A stretch of 13,539 bases of DNA from Alphaproteobacteria bacterium (GTDB taxonomy: Bacteria > Pseudomonadota > Alphaproteobacteria > Rickettsiales > UBA8987). Positions 1 to 6,386 of the stretch are shown here, one piece after another. A program made the position numbers and the translations under genes. Every line of letters starts with the position of its first letter. Position 1 is the first letter of the stretch. The DNA is taken from assembly GCA_003531345.1 (NCBI GenBank), contig DQGZ01000038.1, positions 1 through 13,539 of the forward strand. The letters run 5' to 3'. Below the pieces are notes generated by a model. It saw only the letters and a program-made list of their open reading frames with translations, was not told the DNA's origin and did not search any database.

Positions 1-24
1 TCTATCTGATAATTCTGAACAAGC
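1..24. repeat. 24-bp direct repeat, copy at window edge
   Basis: This stretch is identical to 157-180, at a spacing of 156 bp (52 codons), and lies in the same reading frame of the truncated secreted-protein gene. It encodes ACSELSDR on the minus strand. Identity stops right after the 24 bases, where the neighbouring codons differ. Confidence 0.85.
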
Positions 25-351
25 GGCGCCATCAGCAAAATCTATTGAGGTTGAACTGGCAGGAAATTCTAAAAATGAACCATCTTCTTTTCTAAGCCTG
101 AAAGCAATAATATGCATAACATAATCATCTGGCTCAACATAACATCTTGCATTGGTTCTATCTGATAATTCTGAACAAGCTGGTGAGCCGCTTCCCCAAT
201 CATCACCACCACCAGATGAAGAGCTGCCTGAACCGCCCGAAGATGAACCTGAACCGCCTGAAGATGACGAAGACTCTTGCGCTAAAGCCACCCCTGAAGA
301 TAGTATAACTGCGCTTGATAATAATAAAGTGAGTAGTTTTTTTATTTTCAT
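1..351 (-). CDS. Secreted Ser/Gly-rich repeat protein, 5' part only
   Basis: The minus strand is open from an ATG at 351-349 to the window edge: 117 codons with no stop. Residues 1-24 form a textbook Sec signal peptide, with MKIKK, a Leu-rich core and a VALA cleavage site before Gln25. Residues 27-56 are a low-complexity Ser/Gly linker that includes two copies of SSSGGSG encoded by a 21-bp repeat. From residue 58 a unit begins with ACSELSDR. It holds a second Cys (Cys70) and an acidic, aromatic stretch, and the same eight residues return at 110-117, exactly 52 codons later. The mature protein is therefore probably exported and made of about 52-residue Cys-containing repeats. I recognise no family. 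The 3' end is missing, so total length and any anchor are unknown. A proline-rich frame on the plus strand over the same DNA is a shadow. The coding call is strong; the function is unknown. Confidence 0.8.
   Translation of the reverse strand, partial: MKIKKLLTLLLSSAVILSSGVALAQESSSSSGGSGSSSGGSGSSSSGGGDDWGSGSPACSELSDRTNARCYVEPDDYVMHIIAFRLRKEDGSFLEFPASSTSIDFADGAACSELSDR
157..180. repeat. 24-bp direct repeat, internal copy
   Basis: This is the second exact copy of the 1-24 sequence. It marks the start of the first 52-residue unit of the secreted protein, just after its Ser/Gly linker. Confidence 0.85.
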
Positions 352-551
352 GTCTATTTAAATAAGGGGCTGACACTTCGTATGAAATATCACCCAAAAC
401 TAATTCTCAAGCAGAACATTAGAATTTTAACAATAACGACAAAAAATATAAATTTAACTATAACCAAAACAACACAAATTAACGCTTGTAAACTGTGAAA
501 AATCGTCTAAAAGGCGCTGGAAAATTTATAAATTCAATCTACTTAAAAAAT

Positions 552-2633
552 ATGTCAGTTGGCAAAAAAGTCCCTTTGGAAATGTACAGAAATATCGGTA
601 TCTGCGCACACATTGACGCAGGTAAAACCACTACTACAGAACGTATTTTATATTACACGGGTAAGTCTCACAAAATCGGTGAAGTTCACGAAGGTGAAGC
701 AACAATGGACTGGATGGAGCAAGAGCGTGAGCGTGGTATAACAATAACTTCGGCTGCAACAACAGCATTCTGGAAAGACCATCGTATTAACATCATCGAT
801 ACCCCGGGCCACGTTGACTTTACAATTGAAGTTGAGCGTTCATTACGTGTATTAGACGGTGCAGTTGCAGTGTTTGACGGCGTTGCAGGTGTTGAACCGC
901 AATCAGAAACTGTTTGGAGGCAGGCTAATAAATATTGTGTTCCACGTATGTGTTTTGTTAACAAGCTTGACCGTACTGGTGCAAATTTCTTCCGCTGCGT
1001 TGACATGATAAAAGATCGTTTAGGCTCAACTCCGTTAGTTTTACAATTACCTATCGGCGCAGAAGCTGATTTACAGGGCGTTGTTGACCTAGTGCGTATG
1101 AAAGGCGTTGTATGGAAAGGTGAAGAATTAGGCGCTAAATATGACTATGTTGACATACCTGCTGACCTTGTTGAAAAAGCTAAAGAATACCGTGAGAAAT
1201 TAGTTGAAACAGCAGTTGAAGCTGATGATGCAACTATGGAAAAATATTTGAACGGTGAAGAAATCAGCGAAGCGGAATTAAAAGCTGCTATCCGTAAAGG
1301 TACTATTGCTTTAAAATTTGTTCCAGTTGTTACTGGTTCGGCTTTCAAAAATAAAGGCGTTCAATTACTTCTTGATGCGGTGGTTGACTATCTTCCTTCC
1401 CCGCTTGATATTAAAGATGTTGAAGGCATCAATCCTGATAATGAACAGCCTGATACTCGTAAAGCTAATGATGCAGCTCCATTCTCTGGTCTTGCATTCA
1501 AAATCATGAATGACCCATTCGTTGGTTCACTTACTTTCGTTCGTGTTTATTCAGGCGTTCTTAAATCAGGTGATGCGTTATTGAATTCAGTTAAAGATAA
1601 AAAAGAGCGTATTGGTCGTATGTTATTAATGCATGCCAACAACCGTGAGGACGTGAAAGAAGCTCACGCTGGTGATATTATTGCCGTTGCAGGTTTGAAA
1701 GATACTACAACAGGTGACACGTTATGTGACCCTGCAAAACCTATCATTTTAGAAAGAATGGTATTCCCTGAGCCAGTAATTGAAATTGCAATTGAGCCAA
1801 AAACAAAGGCTGACCAAGAAAAAATGGGTATAGCAATTAACAGGCTTGCTGCGGAAGATCCATCGCTTAGGGTTTTCACTGACCACGAAACTGGTCAAAC
1901 CATTTTGAAAGGTATGGGTGAATTACACTTGGAAATCATTGTTGATCGTATGAAACGTGAATTTAATGTTGAAGCTAATGTTGGCGCTCCACAAGTTGCA
2001 TACCGTGAAACTATCTCGCGCGCAGCAGAGCTTACTTACACCCACAAAAAACAATCTGGTGGCGCTGGTCAATTTGCGAAAATTAAAGTTAAATATGAGC
2101 CGAAAGAACCAGGCACTGGTTATGAGTTTATCAACGAAGTTACAGGTGGTAATGTTCCAAAAGAATATATTCCATCAGTTGATAAAGGAACACAATCAGC
2201 AGCTGAAACTGGTCCTATTGCTGGCTTTCCCACTATTGACTTCAAAATTACATTATATGATGGTGCTTACCACGATGTTGACTCCAGTGCACTTGCATTT
2301 GAAATAGCTGCTCGGGCTGCATTCCGTGAAGCTATGGAGGCTGCTAAGCCAGTATTGCTTGAACCTATAATGAATGTTGAAGTAGTAACACCTGAAGATT
2401 ACATGGGTGATATAATTGGTGACTTAAACTCTCGCCGTGGACAAATAAATTCAATGGATGATAGAGGAAATGCAAAAGTAGTTAGCGCAAAAGTTCCACT
2501 TGCTAACATGTTTGGTTATGTTTCCACACTTCGCTCTATGAGCCAAGGTCGCGCACAATTCACTATGGAATTTGCTCACTATGACCAAGTGCCTAACAAC
2601 GTAGCTGCTGAAGTGAAGGCGAAAGTGGCTTAA
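552..2633 (+). CDS. fusA: Translation elongation factor G
   Basis: EF-G is the cytoplasmic GTPase that moves tRNA and mRNA through the ribosome after peptide bond formation and, with ribosome recycling factor, splits ribosomes. Numbered from the ATG at 552 (693 aa), the G domain shows AHIDAGKT at 19-26, the ERGITI switch, DTPGHVDF, NKLDRTGA and GSAF. The domain IV hallmark HKKQSGGAGQFAKIKV follows, and the domain V stretch EPIMNVEVVTPEDYMGDIIG lies near the C-terminus. The frame stays open back to a GTG at 495, which would add 19 residues. I prefer 552 because EF-G proteins normally begin a few residues before VPLExYRNIGI and because 693 aa is the usual length. Neither start has a clear Shine-Dalgarno sequence. 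No rpsL, rpsG or tuf is adjacent, so the gene is outside a str operon and probably monocistronic. The sequence is canonical, so this is likely the housekeeping copy. Confidence 0.97.
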   Translation: MSVGKKVPLEMYRNIGICAHIDAGKTTTTERILYYTGKSHKIGEVHEGEATMDWMEQERERGITITSAATTAFWKDHRINIIDTPGHVDFTIEVERSLRVLDGAVAVFDGVAGVEPQSETVWRQANKYCVPRMCFVNKLDRTGANFFRCVDMIKDRLGSTPLVLQLPIGAEADLQGVVDLVRMKGVVWKGEELGAKYDYVDIPADLVEKAKEYREKLVETAVEADDATMEKYLNGEEISEAELKAAIRKGTIALKFVPVVTGSAFKNKGVQLLLDAVVDYLPSPLDIKDVEGINPDNEQPDTRKANDAAPFSGLAFKIMNDPFVGSLTFVRVYSGVLKSGDALLNSVKDKKERIGRMLLMHANNREDVKEAHAGDIIAVAGLKDTTTGDTLCDPAKPIILERMVFPEPVIEIAIEPKTKADQEKMGIAINRLAAEDPSLRVFTDHETGQTILKGMGELHLEIIVDRMKREFNVEANVGAPQVAYRETISRAAELTYTHKKQSGGAGQFAKIKVKYEPKEPGTGYEFINEVTGGNVPKEYIPSVDKGTQSAAETGPIAGFPTIDFKITLYDGAYHDVDSSALAFEIAARAAFREAMEAAKPVLLEPIMNVEVVTPEDYMGDIIGDLNSRRGQINSMDDRGNAKVVSAKVPLANMFGYVSTLRSMSQGRAQFTMEFAHYDQVPNNVAAEVKAKVA

Positions 2634-2644
2634 ACCCACTTTCG
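2620..2644 (+). terminator. Hairpin spanning the fusA stop codon
   Basis: CGAAAGTGG (2620-2628) pairs perfectly with CCACTTTCG (2636-2644). The loop is 7 nt and holds the TAA stop. No T-run follows, so this is not a classic intrinsic terminator. It could be an mRNA 3'-end stabiliser or a factor-assisted termination site. Confidence 0.4.
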
Positions 2645-2927
2645 GAAATGCCTTAATTAGAATTACTGGTTGATGCAGTGTTTGGCATAAGGGACATAAT
2701 TAAAAAAGTGTTTGGTGCTTTTTAGGTTTTAGGAAATTTTTTAGGAAGAATTCTATTGTATTTTTCTTTCTTGGTTTTGAAAGATAACTATGCGGGCGGC
2801 GTAAATCAGCCCATTTAAGCTGATAAAATTTTAGTTATTATAACACCATTTTTTAGCCTGCACATTTTAGTTATGCCCTGTTTTACAACTTGAATTTTAC
2901 AGCTTTTATGAGAGGGGAGGCTTTTCT
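2634..2927. other. Convergent intergenic region fusA / gapR
   Basis: About 290 bp separate the two converging stop codons. I find no credible gene here. It holds a 6-bp stem ATCAGC/GCTGAT (2805-2824, 8-nt loop) followed on the plus strand by AAAATTTT, a 6-bp TCTTTC/GAAAGA dyad (2765-2784), and several scattered TTTTAGG and ATTTTAGTTAT words. None is a convincing terminator by itself. Confidence 0.5.
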
Positions 2928-3209
2928 TTAAGCTGCTTCCTTCTCATTTTCTTTGCTGCTGCTAGGTATCATACCTAATGCGTGCTTATAAAGGTCTAAA
3001 ATCTCTTCTTCTTCCTGTAGTTTTTCAGCATCTTTTTTACGGAGCTGGATAACTTTACGTAATATCTTTACGTCAAACCCTTGGCTTTTTGCCTGTGCAT
3101 AGGCATCACGGATATATTCCGCCACTTCTGTTTTTTCTTTTTCCAGATTTTCAATTTTAGAAACTAATGCCCTTAACTGCTCGCCTGACTGACCGCCGAA
3201 ATTTACCAT
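2928..3209 (-). CDS. gapR: GapR family nucleoid-associated protein (DUF2312)
   Basis: This 93-residue protein is a GapR/DUF2312 member, a small coiled-coil protein of Alphaproteobacteria that binds AT-rich, overtwisted DNA ahead of moving polymerases and supports chromosome replication and topology. Residues 8-78 carry the family pattern: a helix with IENLEKEK, then IRDAYAQAKSQGFDVKILRKV, LRKKD, and an acidic EEEE stretch leading to LDLYKHALGM. The Lys/Arg-rich middle is the DNA-contacting part in the family. The C-terminal tail (81-93) is polar and probably disordered. The ATG at 3209 is preceded by GGAGAG with 5-nt spacing (3220-3215), the best ribosome binding site in the window. The gene lies downstream of pyrF on the same strand but has its own upstream promoter-like sequence, so it may be transcribed alone. 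Confidence 0.93.
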   Translation of the reverse strand: MVNFGGQSGEQLRALVSKIENLEKEKTEVAEYIRDAYAQAKSQGFDVKILRKVIQLRKKDAEKLQEEEEILDLYKHALGMIPSSSKENEKEAA

Positions 3210-3214
3210 GATCT

Positions 3215-3220
3215 CTCTCC
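3215..3220 (-). promoter_or_regulatory. Shine-Dalgarno of gapR
   Basis: GGAGAG lies 5 nt before the ATG. It is notable because most other genes in this window lack a recognisable site. Confidence 0.65.
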
Positions 3221-3262
3221 GTATTATTTTTGTTTTATTTGGGAAATAATCTATAAGTTATA

Positions 3263-3290
3263 ATTATAAAAGTGCAAACGAAAGTAATAA
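3263..3290 (-). promoter_or_regulatory. Candidate sigma-70 promoter of gapR
   Basis: On the minus strand, TTATTA (3290-3285) is followed after 16 bp by a perfect TATAAT (3268-3263). This predicts a start near 3256 and a leader of about 45 nt. The region is AT-rich, so chance matches are likely; the -35 matches consensus at only four positions. It overlaps one arm of the 3282-3324 hairpin. Confidence 0.35.
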
Positions 3291-3324
3291 GTATTTTAGT
3301 AGCAGTATAAAAGAGTTATTACTT
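3282..3324 (-). terminator. Hairpin between pyrF and gapR
   Basis: AAGTAATAA (3282-3290) and TTATTACTT (3316-3324) are a perfect 9-bp inverted repeat with a 25-nt spacer. The spacer contains a further TTTTA/TAAAA pairing. It starts about 10 bp after the pyrF stop. The stem is AT-only in its outer part apart from one G-C pair, and the following U-content is modest, so it is at best a weak terminator. Confidence 0.35.
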
Positions 3325-3333
3325 ATAGCCTTT

Positions 3334-4020
3334 CTATCTGCCAATACTCTCCAATATCTCTTTCGCAGCTTGGGCAGGGTTTGGGCTTTGAGTTATGGGG
3401 CGGCCGATAACTAGGTAATCAGCGCCGAGTTCAATTGCCTGTTTCGGGGTCATAACCCTTTTCTGGTCGTCATTTGAAGAATTGGCAGGGCGAATGCCAG
3501 GCACAACAACCTTGATGCTATTGCCAAAATTCTTCTTTATTCGCTCAATCTCAAACGGGCTGCAAACAACGCAATCAATGCCGCATTTAACTGCAAGCTC
3601 TACCAGTTTAAAAACCTCATCATTAACGCTGTTCTTGAACCCAAGTTCTGCAATATCATCAATGCTGGTAAGTACCGTAACACCTGTAAGCCTTGGGCGG
3701 GGGTTGAATTGCTTCACGGTTTCAACGGCTTTTTTTAAAACATCACTGCCAGAAAGTAAATGGATGGTTGTGAGTTCGCAGTTAAGTTTTGCTATACCTT
3801 TTAATGCACCTGCAACAGTGTTTGGTATATCATAAAATTTGAGGTCTAAAAAAATTGGCAGACCAACTTTCTCTACTTCCTTAACACCTTCAATGCCGTT
3901 GCTGCAAAAGAACTCCAGCCCAAGTTTTATCATGCCAACATAGGGCTTTACTTGCCGCGCCATATCAATGGCAGCTTGCACATCAACAGTATCTATCGCG
4001 CAGATTATTGGGTTTTTCAT
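3334..4020 (-). CDS. pyrF: Orotidine 5'-phosphate decarboxylase
   Basis: PyrF decarboxylates OMP to UMP, the last step of de novo pyrimidine synthesis, in the cytoplasm. The 228-residue TIM-barrel protein is of normal length for the bacterial subgroup. Visible active-site residues are Asp10 in the first strand, Lys32 in MIKLG, and the charged network Asp59-Lys61-Asp64 within LDLKFYDIPNT. Phosphate-binding elements PGIRP (174-178) and IGRPIT (205-210) follow near the C-terminus. The ATG at 4020 starts directly at the MKNPIICAID first strand, so the start is secure; there is no clear Shine-Dalgarno. The gene lies downstream of glnA on the same strand, but the 103-bp gap is filled by a palindromic repeat, so co-transcription is uncertain. 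The other pyrimidine genes are not in the window. Confidence 0.96.
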   Translation of the reverse strand: MKNPIICAIDTVDVQAAIDMARQVKPYVGMIKLGLEFFCSNGIEGVKEVEKVGLPIFLDLKFYDIPNTVAGALKGIAKLNCELTTIHLLSGSDVLKKAVETVKQFNPRPRLTGVTVLTSIDDIAELGFKNSVNDEVFKLVELAVKCGIDCVVCSPFEIERIKKNFGNSIKVVVPGIRPANSSNDDQKRVMTPKQAIELGADYLVIGRPITQSPNPAQAAKEILESIGR

Positions 4021-4024
4021 CTGA

Positions 4025-4120
4025 AGTAGTAATGAGAGTTGAGAGTTGAGAGTTTAGTTGCAGCAATGAAAGTTGCAAGGTTAAAAACTACTCAACTCTC
4101 ACCACTCAACTCTCGTAACT
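4025..4120. repeat. Heptamer-based palindromic element between glnA and pyrF
   Basis: The plus strand holds GAGAGTTGAG at 4034-4043 and again, overlapping by period 7, at 4041-4050. A further partial unit runs to about 4055. The reverse complement CTCAACTCTC occurs at 4091-4100 and 4105-4114. The two arms fold into a long imperfect hairpin with a loop of about 35-40 nt. The element fills nearly all of the gap between the glnA stop and the pyrF start. It looks like a small mobile or REP-type repeat, though no other copy is visible here. Confidence 0.7.
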
Positions 4121-4123
4121 GAA

Positions 4124-5545
4124 TTATACTGAATAATAATTAAGGAATTCCACTGGGTGCGGGGTCATTTCAACTTCGTCGATCTCAGCAACCCTTAAAC
4201 CGATATAAGCGTCAATTAACTCATCAGAAAATACACCGCCTTTTTTAAGGAAGTCACGGTCTTTATCGAGGTGAGATAAAGCTTCACGGAATGAAGTTGC
4301 AACAGTTGGAATGTCTTTCAACTCTTCAGCGGGAAGGTCATAAAGGTTTTTATCCATTGCGTCGCCTGGGTGTATTTTGTTCAAAATACCGTCAATACCT
4401 GCCATTAACATTGCTGCAAATCCAAGGTAAGGGTTCTGCGTTGGGTCAGGGAAGCGAACTTCAATACGTTTGCCTTTAGCAGAGGCAACATAAGGAATGC
4501 GGATAGAAGCAGAGCGGTTACGTGCAGAGTAAGCAAGTAATACAGGTGCTTCATAACCTGGAACTAAGCGCTTATAACTGTTTGTTGAGGCGTTAGTGAA
4601 AGCATTAAGAGCTTTTGCATGTTTAATTATACCGCCGATGTAATAAAGTGCGGTTTCGGAAAGATCAGCATAGCCATTACCTGCAAATAAAGGTTTGTCA
4701 CCTTTCCAGATAGATTGGTGGCAGTGCATGCCAGAGCCATTATCACCCTTAACAGGCTTAGGCATGAATGTTGCCGTTTTGCCATATGAATGTGCAACAT
4801 TGTGAACAACATATTTGTATTTCTGAACATTGTCCGCAGCGTCAATAAGTGCGCCGAACTCAGTGCCAAGCTCGCATTGTGATGGGGCAACCTCGTGGTG
4901 GTGAAGTTGACCGTTTATGCCAATTTGGCGTAATACGGTAACCATTTCCGCACGTACGTCGTTCAAGTGGTCAACTGGCTGAACAGGGAAATAGCCACCT
5001 TTAACACGTGGTCTGTGCCCCATATTGCCGCCAGCATAGTCCTTGCCAGAGTTCCAAGGCGATTCTTCCGAATCGATAGTAACATGGCAGCCTTTCATTG
5101 AGGCGTCAAAAGTTACGTTATCAAAAAGGAAAAACTCCAGCTCAGGGCCGAAAAATGATTTATCTCCAATGCCAGTACTTTTTAGATATTCCTCAGCACG
5201 CTTAGCAGTGGAGCGTGGGTCACGTACGTAACCTTGACCAGTAGCTGGTTCAATAACATCGCAGAAAACAATTGCAGTTGGTTGAGCGGTAAATGGGTCA
5301 ATGAATATTGAATGTGCATCAGGCTGCAATATCATGTCTGATTCGTTAATGTCTTTCCAGCCTGCTATGGAAGAACCGTCAAACATAATGCCTTCAGCAA
5401 GCTTTGCTTCATCAATTTGGCTTGCGTGATAGGTGGTGTGCTGCCACTTGCCTTTAGTGTCAGTGAAACGGAAATCAACGAACTCAATGTTGTTATCACG
5501 GATAAGTTTTAAAGCTTCAGATACTGCGTTTGACTTGTTTGACAT
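4124..5545 (-). CDS. glnA: Glutamine synthetase, type I
   Basis: GlnA joins ammonia to glutamate using ATP, the entry reaction of nitrogen assimilation, as a cytoplasmic dodecamer. The 473-residue length is normal for type I. Landmarks are FDGSS (55-59), the metal-binding GPELEFFL (133-140), HHHEVAPSQCELG (215-227), the GDNGSGMHCHQS stretch (267-278), NRSASIRIP (343-351) and EVRFPDPTQNPY (362-373). DKNLYDLPAEE (398-408) carries Tyr402, matching the adenylylation tyrosine of the GS-I-beta group, so control by GlnE adenylyltransferase is expected. Many alphaproteobacteria have glnB just upstream; here the upstream neighbour is the DUF445 gene instead. The ATG at 5545 begins a normal N-terminus. 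A good promoter-like sequence lies about 40 bp upstream. No clear Shine-Dalgarno is visible. Confidence 0.97.
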   Translation of the reverse strand: MSNKSNAVSEALKLIRDNNIEFVDFRFTDTKGKWQHTTYHASQIDEAKLAEGIMFDGSSIAGWKDINESDMILQPDAHSIFIDPFTAQPTAIVFCDVIEPATGQGYVRDPRSTAKRAEEYLKSTGIGDKSFFGPELEFFLFDNVTFDASMKGCHVTIDSEESPWNSGKDYAGGNMGHRPRVKGGYFPVQPVDHLNDVRAEMVTVLRQIGINGQLHHHEVAPSQCELGTEFGALIDAADNVQKYKYVVHNVAHSYGKTATFMPKPVKGDNGSGMHCHQSIWKGDKPLFAGNGYADLSETALYYIGGIIKHAKALNAFTNASTNSYKRLVPGYEAPVLLAYSARNRSASIRIPYVASAKGKRIEVRFPDPTQNPYLGFAAMLMAGIDGILNKIHPGDAMDKNLYDLPAEELKDIPTVATSFREALSHLDKDRDFLKKGGVFSDELIDAYIGLRVAEIDEVEMTPHPVEFLNYYSV

Positions 5546-5581
5546 AAAATAAGGTACGCTTAGGGGTTAATTTCGCTTGGC

Positions 5582-5610
5582 TTTATATTGTAAAACAAAG
5601 CTAATTTCAA
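5582..5610 (-). promoter_or_regulatory. Candidate sigma-70 promoter of glnA
   Basis: The minus strand reads TTGAAA (5610-5605), a 17-bp spacer, then TATAAA (5587-5582). Each hexamer matches consensus at five of six positions. It predicts a start near 5575 and a leader of about 30 nt. A 14-bp dyad, CTAATT-TC-AATTAG (5601-5614), covers the -35 box and could be an operator. I saw no sigma-54 type GG/GC pattern. Confidence 0.5.
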
Positions 5611-5648
5611 TTAGTTTTTATAGGCTATAAGCAAATATTCATATCAAT

Positions 5649-6302
5649 TTAAATAAAGCTGAATATTAAGCCGATCAGCCCGCCAAATACCCCGCCCCAA
5701 ACAACCAGCCAGCCGAGGTGCTTTTCTATCATTTCCTGTACTATGTTCTTTACCATTTGCGGGGTTAGTTTTTCCAGCCTTGTATCAATTATATGCTCAA
5801 CTTTTTGAGTTATGGTTTCAATTGTTCCGCCGCTTTGCTCTGGGCTTTGTGTTAATTCTGTTATTATCTCCTGAATTTTTCGTTCTATTGGCTCTTTTAG
5901 TGGCTCAAGGGCTTTTTTACCGCCAAACATTGCTAACATTCCGCCAAACTGGCTGTTCATTATGGCGTCAACTAAACCTTCATAAATTTTGTTCAGGTCA
6001 ATTTTTTTTGAGATATCAGTAAAATTATTTTCAGTAAAAAACTGTTCCAGATGCTGCCTGTTAAAAAACTCCTTTATTATAAGGTTCTTTATGCCAGCCT
6101 TAAACTCTTCGAACCTATTTGGCACAACGCCTGAACCATATAGAAAAGGAACTTTTTCAAACAGCATATAGATCGCTAGCCAGTTGGTAATTGCACCAGA
6201 AAATGCAAAAAACCCCGTATTCATAATTTGTGATGAATAGATGGGGGAATAAAAACCGATTATGATTAAAGCTATTGAGATTATATTGGTTAAAAGGCTC
6301 AT
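5649..6302 (-). CDS. DUF445 family membrane protein
   Basis: This 217-residue protein matches the DUF445 family, predicted inner-membrane proteins of unknown function. An N-terminal membrane segment spans residues 4-20. A second hydrophobic stretch, 30-48, contains the family signature GAITNWLAIYMLFE, followed by PFLYGSGVVPNRFEEFK (52-68). The middle (70-190) is a polar helical region likely to lie outside the membrane. A C-terminal segment, LGWLVVWGGVFGGLIGLI (196-213), re-enters the membrane. It is shorter than the roughly 400-residue DUF445 proteins but typical of the compact type. The ATG at 6302 lies at the very edge of a palindromic repeat that fills the gap to the secA stop, so translation initiation may be affected by hairpin folding. 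It is probably transcribed downstream of secA. The molecular role is not known. Confidence 0.88.
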   Translation of the reverse strand: MSLLTNIISIALIIIGFYSPIYSSQIMNTGFFAFSGAITNWLAIYMLFEKVPFLYGSGVVPNRFEEFKAGIKNLIIKEFFNRQHLEQFFTENNFTDISKKIDLNKIYEGLVDAIMNSQFGGMLAMFGGKKALEPLKEPIERKIQEIITELTQSPEQSGGTIETITQKVEHIIDTRLEKLTPQMVKNIVQEMIEKHLGWLVVWGGVFGGLIGLIFSFI

Positions 6303-6386
6303 AGATGTAAGATGTTAGATGATATATTTAGATAATAAATTTCAGACATGAAGCTCCACTATCTAACGTCTAATATCTAACATCTA
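6302..6386. repeat. Heptamer-based palindromic element overlapping secA stop and DUF445 start
   Basis: The left arm (about 6302-6328) carries TAGATGT, AGATGTT and AGATGAT in near 7-bp steps. The right arm (6361-6386) carries ATCTAAC, GTCTAAT, ATCTAAC and ATCTA, also in 7-bp steps. Its reverse complement aligns with the left arm with few mismatches. The loop is about 32 nt. The secA TAG stop (6386-6384) is inside the right arm, and the first base of the element is the A of the DUF445 ATG on the minus strand. The whole space between the two genes is therefore repeat. Confidence 0.7.

Noticed and set aside
152..361. A 69-codon plus-strand frame rich in Pro, Glu and Asp
   Set aside because: It is the complement of the Ser/Gly linker of the minus-strand secreted protein, which has a clear signal peptide and continues to the window edge. 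The acidic-proline pattern is just the reverse reading of Ser/Gly codons.
495..551. A 19-residue N-terminal extension of EF-G from a GTG start
   Set aside because: The family begins close to VPLExYRNIGI and the ATG at 552 gives normal length; the extension has no family counterpart and no ribosome binding site.
686..1006. A 106-codon frame antisense to fusA
   Set aside because: It lies within the conserved G domain of EF-G and its product shows no family features.
2805..2824. ATCAGC/GCTGAT stem as an intrinsic terminator for fusA or gapR
   Set aside because: The stem is only 6 bp and no proper T-run follows on either strand; it is mentioned within the intergenic entry only.
4034..4114. The GAGAGTT/CTCAACTCTC repeats as a CRISPR array
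   Set aside because: Units are 7 bp with no spacers, and the copies are inverted rather than direct with unique spacers between them.
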